From CAVUAT01 sp963739545 (GTDB taxonomy: Bacteria > Actinomycetota > Thermoleophilia > Solirubrobacterales > 70-9): a DNA stretch of 64,000 nt. The stretch spans positions 434,001-498,000 of the forward strand of contig CAVUAT010000014.1 of assembly GCA_963739545.1 (NCBI GenBank), in the 5' to 3' direction. Below are positions 54,090 to 61,713 of the stretch, in pieces. Position numbers and translations under genes: made by a program. The notes beneath the pieces were generated by a model. It was not told the DNA's origin. It saw only the letters and a program-made list of their open reading frames with translations, and did no database searches. Positions within the stretch are counted from its first letter, which is position 1. Each line of letters opens with the position of its first letter.

Positions 54090-55318
54090 CGCCGGGGAAC
54101 GGTTCCCTCGTCCTCGGCGTTCAGGTCGGGGTCGGCCGCGATCCGGCGCTCGATCCAGTTGGTGCCCAGCGTGTCGCTGAGGCCGTGGGCGAGGATCGAC
54201 GCCAGGATCACGAACGCAGCGACCTCGAAGATCAACTCGCGTTCCCCCACCGCCGAGTTGAGCACGAACAAGGCGAACAGCATCGAGGCGACGCCCTTCG
54301 GCCCGAACCAGGCGATGAACATGCGGTGGGGCCTCGGCAGCTTCACCCGCAGGAACGAGAGCGCCACGGCCAGCGGGCGCGCGACCAGCAGGGCGAAGGC
54401 GATGAACACCAGCAGCAGCCCGACTCCGACGCTGAGGCCGACGGCGACGATCAGCGCGCCGAAGACGAAGAACGCCAGAACCTGAAGGATCGAGCTCACG
54501 TTCTCGGAGAAGTCGACGAAGTCGTCGGCGATGTCGTGATCGGCGACCGCGAGGGCGATGCCGCAGACGAACGCGGCGATGAAGCCGTTGCCGAACGTGA
54601 CGTCTGCGAGCCCGAAGGCGAGCAACCCGGCGCCGAGCGCATAGATGCCCTCGTAGCGGCGCTCCATCCCTCCCCCGGGGAGGTGATGGGTCACCCGGCC
54701 GGCGAGAAGGCCGAGACACACGCCAATGAGGGCTCCGACCCCGGCCTCACCGAGCAGGTCGAGTGCTTCCTTGCCGGCGTCCCCTCCGGGCGAAGCCAGC
54801 ACGATGAAGAAGAGCACGAAGGGCAGCGCGAGGCCGTCGTTGAGACCTGACTCGAGGTTGAGTGTGTGGCGCACGGACTCCGGCACCCGCTGCGACGTGA
54901 CGACGGTCGAGGTGACGACGGGATCGGTGGGCGAAAGGACGGCGGCGAGCAGGAACGCCTCGGCCCAGCTGAGATCGCCGAACAGCCCCTTGGCGCACAG
55001 CGCGAGGAAGATGAGCGTCAGCGGCATCGCCAGAGCCAGCGCTCGCACGGGCGGGCTCCAGTGCACGATCAGCAGCTCCCGCCGGACGAAGAGCCCGTCT
55101 GAGAACAGGGTCACGACCAGCGCCAGCTCGATCAGCTGCACCGTCGTGTCGTCGTCGGGGCTGATGTCCACGGCGCCCACGGCGGCGAGTCCGGCTCCGA
55201 GTGCAACGCCGAGCACGGAGACAGACAGAACCGTGCCGTGAAACAGGCCGGAGAGCGCGGCGGCGATCGCCAGCAGCGCCCCGCTGAACAGCAGCACCTC
55301 GCCGAACCCGAGCTCCAT
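54086..55318 (-). CDS. Sodium/proton antiporter, CPA1 family
   Basis: About 410 residues with 11-12 membrane helices. The family core is visible: LSPTDPVVTSTVVTSQRVPE, LESGLNDGLALPFVLFFIV and WFGPKGVASMLFALFVL with the conserved Asp pair and Arg. It would exchange Na+ (or K+) for protons at the membrane. The ATG at 55318 begins the conserved part; an upstream ATG at 55348 is possible. It is divergent from the RTX-repeat gene and convergent with the SdhE-like gene. Confidence 0.92.
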   Translation of the reverse strand: MELGFGEVLLFSGALLAIAAALSGLFHGTVLSVSVLGVALGAGLAAVGAVDISPDDDTTVQLIELALVVTLFSDGLFVRRELLIVHWSPPVRALALAMPLTLIFLALCAKGLFGDLSWAEAFLLAAVLSPTDPVVTSTVVTSQRVPESVRHTLNLESGLNDGLALPFVLFFIVLASPGGDAGKEALDLLGEAGVGALIGVCLGLLAGRVTHHLPGGGMERRYEGIYALGAGLLAFGLADVTFGNGFIAAFVCGIALAVADHDIADDFVDFSENVSSILQVLAFFVFGALIVAVGLSVGVGLLLVFIAFALLVARPLAVALSFLRVKLPRPHRMFIAWFGPKGVASMLFALFVLNSAVGERELIFEVAAFVILASILAHGLSDTLGTNWIERRIAADPDLNAEDEGTVPRR

Positions 55319-55347
55319 CTGAAGATTCTCGCGGAAAGCGTGATCCA

Positions 55348-55353
55348 TAGACT
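55348..55353 (+). promoter_or_regulatory. Probable -10 element of the RTX-repeat gene (leaderless type)
   Basis: TAGACT ends seven bases before the GTG at 55361 and decides that start over an in-frame GTG at 55340. Confidence 0.45.
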
Positions 55354-55360
55354 CCGGCGC

Positions 55361-57583
55361 GTGCGCCTCGCTCGGGCAGTGCCCGCCGCTGCCGCTGCAT
55401 CCCTCGTCCTCCTGCCCGCAGGCACGATCGCCGCGCCCGGTGGCGATGCCAAGAAGGCGCCTCGGTGCGCCGGCAAGAAAGCGAGCGTGGTCGGCACCGA
55501 GAAGGCCGACAAGATCAATCTGGGGGGCAAGCGGCACGTGGTCGTGGGCCTGGGCGGGAACGACCGCATCATCGGGTCGAACGGACGGGACATCGTCTGC
55601 CCGGGCCGCGGCAACGACAACGTGGCCCTGCGTGGAGGTGCCGATCGGGCCAGCACGGGCGGGGGCAACGACAGCGTCGCCGGCGGCGCCGGCGTCGACT
55701 CGATCGCCACGGGGCGTGGGCGCGACGCGATCACCGGCGGTAGCGGACGAGACGTCATCCGCGGCGGCCGCGACGCCGATCGCATCTCGGGCGGCGGCGG
55801 ACCGGACCGGATACTCGGGGGCGGCGCGAAGGACACGGGATCGGGCGGAGAGGGCGCAGACGTCCTGATCGGCGCCCGCGGCGACGACCGGTTCGTGGGC
55901 GGCGCCGGGCAGGACCTGCTGCTCGGGCAGATCGGGAGCGACCGCCTGCGTGGGGGCTCGGGCATCGACGACGTGCGCGGCGACAGCGGCTCCGACAAGC
56001 TGCGCGGCGGCACCGACAACGACAGCATGCTCGGCGGCTCAGGGACCGACGCGATCAGCGGCGGGGCCGGGGCCGACAGCGTCCTGGCTGGACCTGGCGG
56101 CGACGACGTCAACGGTGGTCCCGACGACGACCTGCTGCTGGGTGAAGGCGGAGGCGACACCCTCATCGGGGACGGGGGGAACGACCGCCTCTACGGCCAG
56201 CTGGTCGACGACCTGCTCCAGGGCGGGCCGGGCAACGACCGCATCTCCGGTGGACACGGCGTCGATGACATCGACGGCCAGGACGGCGACGACCTGATGC
56301 GAGGCGACGTCAACCGCGACTTCTATCTCGGCGGTTCCGGATCCGACACCGTGAGCTACGCGACGGCGACGCCACCGGGTCCAACCGGCGCCGTCACCGG
56401 CGTGATGGTGGACCTGCCGAACGAGCGGGCGCTCGAGGACCCCGCCCAGAAGCTCGTCGTCGATGCCGATCCCTTCGGCGAGGGCGCCGAAGAGGTGAAG
56501 GGCATCGAGAACGTGATCGGCTCCGAGTTTGACGACGACCTGACGGGCCCCGGGGGCGTGGCGCGCGGGCTGGGCGGCGCCGAGACTTGCTCCGGGTTCG
56601 CTAGCAACGACTGCGGTGGCCCGTCGTCGCCTCCCGCCAGCGCGACCCTGGAAGGCGTCGGGGGCGACCCCGGATTGCTGGTCAGGGGCGGGCCGGGCGC
56701 CGAGTCAATTTCGGTCACTGCCGACGCCGCCACGGTGACGGTCACCTCGACCGCCCCGCTCGCGGCCGGCCCTGGCTGCACGGCGGCCTCTGCGCTCGCC
56801 GTCAACTGCCCCGCGCCCGCGGCCCCCATCGGCTACGCGACCGTGTGGTCGGGCGATGGCGGCGACCAGCTCACGCTCGGGCCCGGATTCCCGGTCACCG
56901 CGTCCGTCGTGCTGGACGGCGGCGACGGGAACGACGCCATCGACGGCTCGCCCGGGTCCGAGATCCTCCTCGCCGGGCCGACAGGCTCCGACCGGCTGAG
57001 CGCGGGCGGCGGTGACGACGCGCTCTTCTCCGCCAGGGGCGCCGACGTCATGTCAGGAGGGGACGGAATCGACCAGCTCGTCACGTCGCAGCCCTGCGAG
57101 GGGCACGACATGAGCGGGGGCAAGGGGCGTGGCGACATCGCCGGATTCGGCCAGACGATCGACGCCGGAATCGTCGCGCAGCTCGGCGGCGTCGCCTTCA
57201 TTCCCAGCGCCGCAGGCTGCCTTCCCACGCGCGTGCGCGCGGACAGCGAGATCCTGGAGGGGACTCAGAACGCCGACGTCCTCTACGGGACGGCGGGCCC
57301 GGATCCGCTCCTGCTCGGCAACGAGGGCAACGACGTCATCTACGGCAGCCGCGGCGCCGACACCCTGCGCGGCGAGCAGGGCAAGGACTCCCTGTTCGGT
57401 GGAGGCGGTGCCGACACCCTCGAGGCCTTCGACCGCAGCCGCGACGCGGCGCTGAACTGCGGCGCCGGCGGAAACCGCGTGGTACGCGACAGGATCGACC
57501 CGCGCGGCCGGCGCTGCGCCAAGGGCGGGCCGCGAAAGGCCAAGCGAGGCAAGAAGCGGGCGGGCGGTAAGAAGAAGCCCTAG
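55361..57583 (+). CDS. Secreted RTX/hemolysin-type calcium-binding repeat protein
   Basis: About 740 residues with an N-terminal signal peptide (VRLARAVPAAAAASLVLL) and many GGxGxDxxx-type nonapeptide repeats (GGAGVDSIATGRGRDAITGG; GGAGADSVLAGPGG), which bind calcium in a beta-roll. The repeats are interrupted by a region from about residue 350 to 560, and the C-terminus is basic (KRGKKRAGGKKKP). Typical RTX export C-terminal signals are not obvious. The repeats start about 30 residues after the signal peptide. Confidence 0.9.
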   Translation: MRLARAVPAAAAASLVLLPAGTIAAPGGDAKKAPRCAGKKASVVGTEKADKINLGGKRHVVVGLGGNDRIIGSNGRDIVCPGRGNDNVALRGGADRASTGGGNDSVAGGAGVDSIATGRGRDAITGGSGRDVIRGGRDADRISGGGGPDRILGGGAKDTGSGGEGADVLIGARGDDRFVGGAGQDLLLGQIGSDRLRGGSGIDDVRGDSGSDKLRGGTDNDSMLGGSGTDAISGGAGADSVLAGPGGDDVNGGPDDDLLLGEGGGDTLIGDGGNDRLYGQLVDDLLQGGPGNDRISGGHGVDDIDGQDGDDLMRGDVNRDFYLGGSGSDTVSYATATPPGPTGAVTGVMVDLPNERALEDPAQKLVVDADPFGEGAEEVKGIENVIGSEFDDDLTGPGGVARGLGGAETCSGFASNDCGGPSSPPASATLEGVGGDPGLLVRGGPGAESISVTADAATVTVTSTAPLAAGPGCTAASALAVNCPAPAAPIGYATVWSGDGGDQLTLGPGFPVTASVVLDGGDGNDAIDGSPGSEILLAGPTGSDRLSAGGGDDALFSARGADVMSGGDGIDQLVTSQPCEGHDMSGGKGRGDIAGFGQTIDAGIVAQLGGVAFIPSAAGCLPTRVRADSEILEGTQNADVLYGTAGPDPLLLGNEGNDVIYGSRGADTLRGEQGKDSLFGGGGADTLEAFDRSRDAALNCGAGGNRVVRDRIDPRGRRCAKGGPRKAKRGKKRAGGKKKP

Positions 57584-58617
57584 GCGGGCGCGTGGACCAG
57601 GTCCCGCTCGTCCAGCACCTCAGCGACCTGCACCGCGTTGGTAGCGGCGCCTTTACGGAGGTTGTCGCCCACGACCCAGAGGTTCAGGCAGCGCTCGTGC
57701 GAGGGGTCGCGCCGGATGCGCCCGACGAAGACCTCGTCCTTGCCCGCGGCGTCCAAGGGAGTCGGGTAGACGCCGGCACCGGGGTCGTCCATGACGACCA
57801 GACCCGGGGTCTTCGCGAGCATCTCGCGGCAGTCCTCGGGCGAGAGGTCTTCTCGCGTCTGCACGTTGATCGACTCGGAGTGGCCGCTGACTACGGGTAC
57901 GCGGGCGCAGGTCGCCGAGATCCCGACGTCCTCGCCGAGCCCGAGGATCTTGCGCGTCTCGGCCATCACCTTGCGCTCCTCGGTCGTGTAGTCGTCGCCG
58001 TCGACGAACTGCTCGACTTGGGGCAGGACGTTGAAGGCGATCTGATGGGGAAAGACCGTGACGTCGACGTCATCGCCCTCGAGCACCGCGGCCGCCTGAG
58101 AGCGCAGCTCCTTGATCGCCTCGCGCCCCGTTCCGGAAACCGACTGGTACGTCGACACGACGAGTCGTTCCAGCCCCGCGGCTCGATGGATCGGCGCGAG
58201 GGCCACCATCGCCTGCATCGTCGTGCAGTTCGGGTTGGCGACGATCCCGCGATGGCCGTCGGCGGCCTCGTCGTTGACGCCGGCGACGACGAGCGGGACC
58301 TCCTCGTTCATGCGCCAGTAGCTCGTGTTGTCGACCACGACCGCGCCGGCCTCGACCAGCTTCGGCGCCCACTCGGCGCTGATCTTCCCCCCTGCCGATG
58401 AGAGCACGATGTCCAGCCCCTGGATCGACTCGGGGGTGAGTGGGCGGCACTCGATCTCGCCACCGTTGAAGCTGAGCTTCGTGCCTGCCGACCGCTCGGA
58501 CGAGAACGGCACGACCTCGGAAGCGGGGAAGTCACGCTCGGCGAGAACCTCGAGCAGCGTGGTCCCCACCGCCCCGGTGGCGCCGACGATCCCGACCCGG
58601 TAGCTGCGCCCGCTCAC
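57580..58617 (-). CDS. asd: Aspartate-semialdehyde dehydrogenase
   Basis: Reduces aspartyl phosphate to aspartate semialdehyde for Lys, Thr and Met synthesis. The 345-residue protein begins VSGRSYRVGIVGATGAVGTT and has the catalytic Cys in NPNCTTMQAMVAL; FNVLPQVEQFVDGDD and the His/Arg motif HSESINVQT follow. GTG 58617 overlaps the lysC stop by four bases. The stop shares a CTAG with the RTX-repeat gene. Confidence 0.97.
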   Translation of the reverse strand: MSGRSYRVGIVGATGAVGTTLLEVLAERDFPASEVVPFSSERSAGTKLSFNGGEIECRPLTPESIQGLDIVLSSAGGKISAEWAPKLVEAGAVVVDNTSYWRMNEEVPLVVAGVNDEAADGHRGIVANPNCTTMQAMVALAPIHRAAGLERLVVSTYQSVSGTGREAIKELRSQAAAVLEGDDVDVTVFPHQIAFNVLPQVEQFVDGDDYTTEERKVMAETRKILGLGEDVGISATCARVPVVSGHSESINVQTREDLSPEDCREMLAKTPGLVVMDDPGAGVYPTPLDAAGKDEVFVGRIRRDPSHERCLNLWVVGDNLRKGAATNAVQVAEVLDERDLVHAPA

Positions 58618-59903
58618 GACGTCACCGTCGGGCGGTGCTGCTCTCCGGTCGGCTCCTCCTTGTGGATCGCGCCCTCGCCGAGCTCGAACGCGGAGTGCAG
58701 CGCCCGGACCGCCTTCTCGACGTCGGCGGAGGCGATGACGCAGGAGATCTTGATCGGCGAAGTGGAGATCATCTCGATGTTGATCTTGTGCTCGCCGAGC
58801 GTGCTGAAGACCTTGGCGGCGACTCCAGGGTGGCTGCGCATCCCGGCGCCGACTATCGAGACCTTGCCGATCTGGTCGTTGACGTCCACGCCGACCCCGG
58901 CTTCGAGCCCGGCGATTGTGTCCTGCGCTTGCGAGAGGTCGTCGCGCTCGATCGTGAACGAGAGGTCGGCGCCGTCGGAGTGCGAGACGGGCTCGTTCTG
59001 GATGATCACGTCGACGTTGACGTTCGCCTCGGCGAGCGCGGTGAAGATGCGGCCGGCGACGCCGGGCTCGTCGGGCACGCCGGTGAGCGTGACGCGAGCC
59101 TCGTCGGTCGAATGGGTCACGGCTGTTACGAGGGGTCGTTCCATGGTCTCGTTCTCGGAGACGACGAGGGTACCGACGCCGTCGTCGGCCGAGCTTCTGC
59201 AATGGATGGGGATGCCGTGGTTGCGCGCATACTCGACTGAGCGAAGCTGCAGGACCTTGGCGCCCGAGGCGGCCATCTCGAGCATCTCCTCGAAGGAGAC
59301 GACGCTGAGCTTGCGGGCGTCTGGGACGATCCGGGGATCGGCGCTGAAGACGCCGGCGACGTCGGTGTAGATCTCGCAGACCTCGGCCCGGAGCTCCGCG
59401 GCCAGGGCGACCGCCGTCGTGTCGGAGCCGCCGCGCCCGAGCGTGGTCACGTCCCGGCTGTCGGTCGATACGCCCTGGAACCCGGCGACGAGCACGATCG
59501 AGTCCTCGTCGAGTGCCGAGCGGATGCGGTCGGCGCGGACGTCGAGGATGCGGGCCTTCGTGTGCGAGGAGTCAGTGACGATCCCCGCCTGCGAGCCGGT
59601 CAGCGAGATCGCCCGGTGCCCGAGATCGTTGATCGCCATCGCGCACAGCGCGCACGAGATGCGCTCGCCGGTCGAAAGGAGCATGTCCATCTCGCGCGGA
59701 TCGGGGCGCGATGAGATCTCTCGCGCCATCGCGGCCAGTTCGTCGGTCGTCTTGCCGCGGGCCGAGAGCACGGCGACGACGCCCTTGCCCTGCTCGCGAG
59801 CGGCGACGATCCGCGCGGCGGCGCGCTTGATCTCCTCGGATCCGGCAACTGAGGTGCCGCCGAACTTCATCACCACTATCTCGGTGCTCTTCGTCTGCGC
59901 CAT
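58614..59903 (-). CDS. lysC: Aspartate kinase
   Basis: Phosphorylates aspartate in the first step of the aspartate pathway. The 429-residue protein has the N-terminal VVMKFGGTSVAGSEEI, the ATP/substrate loop LGRGGSDTTAVALAA, and two C-terminal ACT domains (VTLTGVPDEPGVAGRIFTAL; VSIVGAGMRSHPGVAAKVF) that allow feedback inhibition. It is coupled to asd in the standard lysC-asd pair. Confidence 0.97.
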   Translation of the reverse strand: MAQTKSTEIVVMKFGGTSVAGSEEIKRAAARIVAAREQGKGVVAVLSARGKTTDELAAMAREISSRPDPREMDMLLSTGERISCALCAMAINDLGHRAISLTGSQAGIVTDSSHTKARILDVRADRIRSALDEDSIVLVAGFQGVSTDSRDVTTLGRGGSDTTAVALAAELRAEVCEIYTDVAGVFSADPRIVPDARKLSVVSFEEMLEMAASGAKVLQLRSVEYARNHGIPIHCRSSADDGVGTLVVSENETMERPLVTAVTHSTDEARVTLTGVPDEPGVAGRIFTALAEANVNVDVIIQNEPVSHSDGADLSFTIERDDLSQAQDTIAGLEAGVGVDVNDQIGKVSIVGAGMRSHPGVAAKVFSTLGEHKINIEMISTSPIKISCVIASADVEKAVRALHSAFELGEGAIHKEEPTGEQHRPTVTS

Positions 59904-59937
59904 GGTCGACCTGAGCATAGGGCCAGCTCTCCGCGAA

Positions 59938-59943
59938 TAGGAT
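59938..59943 (+). promoter_or_regulatory. Probable -10 element of the GH3-like gene (leaderless type)
   Basis: TAGGAT ends six bases before the GTG at 59950, with no ribosome binding site between. Confidence 0.45.
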
Positions 59944-59949
59944 CGCTCG

Positions 59950-61095
59950 GTGGAGGAGGAACCGAAGGCCCGGCTGCGGAAACTGAGCTTCAACCAGGCC
60001 CTGCTGATCGGGATCCTCGTGCTCGCAGCGGCGGGCGCGATCGCTTCGGTGCTGATCCAGCGCGGCGGGGCGGAAGAAGCGGATGTCGCTCCGAAGCTCG
60101 CCGCCACCCCTGAGGCGCGCAAGGCGGTTCGAGCGCTCAGCCTCGAGCAGAAAGCGGCCGCGGTCCTCGCCGCGGGAGTGGACGGTTCCGGGCGCGCACC
60201 CGGTGCAGGCGCAGCGGTCATAGGAGCCGATGCCTGGGCCGCGGGCGGCCCAGGGCTGATCGCGCGGCTGCGCCGCAGCGGCGCGGGCGCGAAAGGCTCC
60301 CCGCCCCTGATCGTCGGGGTCCAGGAGGGCGGCAACTATCGCGCCTATCCCGACCTGCCGCCGGCTCAGAGCGAGCTCCAGGTGGGGATCACGGGCGACC
60401 CGGCCGCGGCCCGGAACTGGAGCGCCGAGGCCGCGGGTGCGATGAAAGGAGCGGGCTTCGACCTCAACCTCGGGCCAGTCGCCGATGTGGCGACGATCGA
60501 CAGCCCAGTCGCGGACCGCGCCTTCAGCGACGAGCCCGAGCTGACCTCGGCGATGACGGCCGCGGCCGTCAAGGGCTGCAAGCAGAGTGGCCTCGTCTGC
60601 GCGGTCAAGCACTTCCCAGGCCTGGGCGGTGCCTCGGACGACACGGCTGTCAGTCCCGCGACGGTCAGCCTGGAGGCGGCCGCCTTGGAGGCGCGCGACC
60701 TCGCACCCTTCCGCGCGGCCTTCGACGCGGGCGCCCCCGCGGTCGTACTCTCGCTCGCCTTCTACGCCGCCTACGACCCGATCACCCCTGCGGCGCTCTC
60801 GTCGATCGTCGCAACCGAGGTGCTCCGCGGAGAGCTCGGGTTCGAAGGGCTCGCGATCAGCGACGACCTCAGCTCGGGAGCGATCTCGGCGGGCCTCGGC
60901 GGGCCCGAGGCGGCGGTGCAGGCCCTGGCGGCGGGCACCGACCTCGTGGTCGTCTCGGACCCCGTCGCGGCGCAGGCGGCCCGCGCCGCAATCCTTCAGG
61001 CGGCTCGCGACGGGGGGCTGTCGCAGGCCCGCCTCGACGAGGCGGTCGCTCGGATCTTCGAGCTGAAGCAGCGCCTCGGCCTGCTCCGCCAGTGA
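59950..61095 (+). CDS. Membrane-anchored glycoside hydrolase family 3-like protein (NagZ-related)
   Basis: A 381-residue protein with an N-terminal signal anchor (QALLIGILVLAAAGAIASVL) and a GH3 barrel: VGVQEGGNYRAYPDLPPAQ, NLGPVADVATIDSPVADRAF, CAVKHFPGLGGASDD, and GFEGLAISDDLSSGAI with the nucleophile Asp. Compared with NagZ, the KHFPGHGDT...DSH loop reads KHFPGLGGASDDTAVS, so the His of the catalytic Asp-His dyad is missing. It may be an atypical or inactive N-acetylglucosaminidase. GTG 59950 has TAGGAT six bases upstream. Confidence 0.82.
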   Translation: MEEEPKARLRKLSFNQALLIGILVLAAAGAIASVLIQRGGAEEADVAPKLAATPEARKAVRALSLEQKAAAVLAAGVDGSGRAPGAGAAVIGADAWAAGGPGLIARLRRSGAGAKGSPPLIVGVQEGGNYRAYPDLPPAQSELQVGITGDPAAARNWSAEAAGAMKGAGFDLNLGPVADVATIDSPVADRAFSDEPELTSAMTAAAVKGCKQSGLVCAVKHFPGLGGASDDTAVSPATVSLEAAALEARDLAPFRAAFDAGAPAVVLSLAFYAAYDPITPAALSSIVATEVLRGELGFEGLAISDDLSSGAISAGLGGPEAAVQALAAGTDLVVVSDPVAAQAARAAILQAARDGGLSQARLDEAVARIFELKQRLGLLRQ

Positions 61096-61129
61096 CGCTT
61101 GTCACACAGCCCGCTATGCCACCCTGATA

Positions 61130-61142
61130 TATCTGGCAGATA
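61130..61142. promoter_or_regulatory. 13-base palindrome at the PadR gene start
   Basis: TATCTG-G-CAGATA lies one base before the ATG at 61144. A repressor bound here would block the promoter or start region. PadR proteins often bind such ATGT- or similar inverted repeats close to their own genes. Confidence 0.55.
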
Positions 61143-61143
61143 G

Positions 61144-61713
61144 ATGGAGCTGAGCGCGACAGCGAAGGTGATCCTGGGGATGCTCGCGATGCGTCCCCGC
61201 TCGGGTTACGAGATCAAGAGCTTCGTCGACGACTCGACGCGCTACTTCTGGGCCGCCAGCTATGGCCAGATCTACCCCGAGCTGAAGCGCCTCGCCGAAC
61301 ACGGTCTGATCGAGGGAACGGACGCCCCGACGGGCGGTCGTCAGCGCACCGTCTACCGGCTGACCGATGCGGGGACCGAGGCGCTCCGCGAGTGGCACGA
61401 GGGACCTTCCGAGATCTACGAGCTGCGCGACGAGGGACTGCTGAAGCTGTTCCTCGCCGGAGCGATCGATCCGGGCCGGGCAGCCGAGATCGCCCGCGAG
61501 CGCGCCGCGCTCGCCGCCGGCATCGCCGACCGCCTCCGCGAGGTCGAATCGCGAGCTGAGCGCAAGGACGCCCCCAGCTACGCGGTGCTCGCCTCGGGCA
61601 TCGCCTTCCACGACTTCACCGCAAAGCACTTCGAGAAGGTCGCGAGCGACTTCGAGCGCGCTGACGGGAGAAAGAAGACCACCGGGGCCGGCGCCCCGAG
61701 TCGGAAGAACTGA
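61144..61713 (+). CDS. PadR-family transcriptional regulator
   Basis: A 189-residue regulator with the PadR winged helix at the N-terminus (AKVILGMLAMRPRSGYEIKS, ASYGQIYPELKRLAEHGLIE) and a C-terminal helical dimer domain (LKLFLAGAIDPGRAAEIARER). Its stop codon overlaps the MMPL start (TGATG), so the pair is one operon, and a palindrome sits at its own start. It probably represses the transporter and itself. Confidence 0.92.
   Translation: MELSATAKVILGMLAMRPRSGYEIKSFVDDSTRYFWAASYGQIYPELKRLAEHGLIEGTDAPTGGRQRTVYRLTDAGTEALREWHEGPSEIYELRDEGLLKLFLAGAIDPGRAAEIARERAALAAGIADRLREVESRAERKDAPSYAVLASGIAFHDFTAKHFEKVASDFERADGRKKTTGAGAPSRKN

Noticed and set aside
55361..57583. RTX repeats as a tandem DNA repeat or CRISPR-like array
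   Set aside because: The periodicity is in protein (GGxGxDxxx nonapeptides) with variable codons; there is no constant DNA repeat with unique spacers.
61092..61105. GTGAC-GCTT-GTCAC hairpin after the GH3-like gene as a terminator
   Set aside because: The five-base stem is short, overlaps the stop codon and lacks any T-run. Too weak to call.
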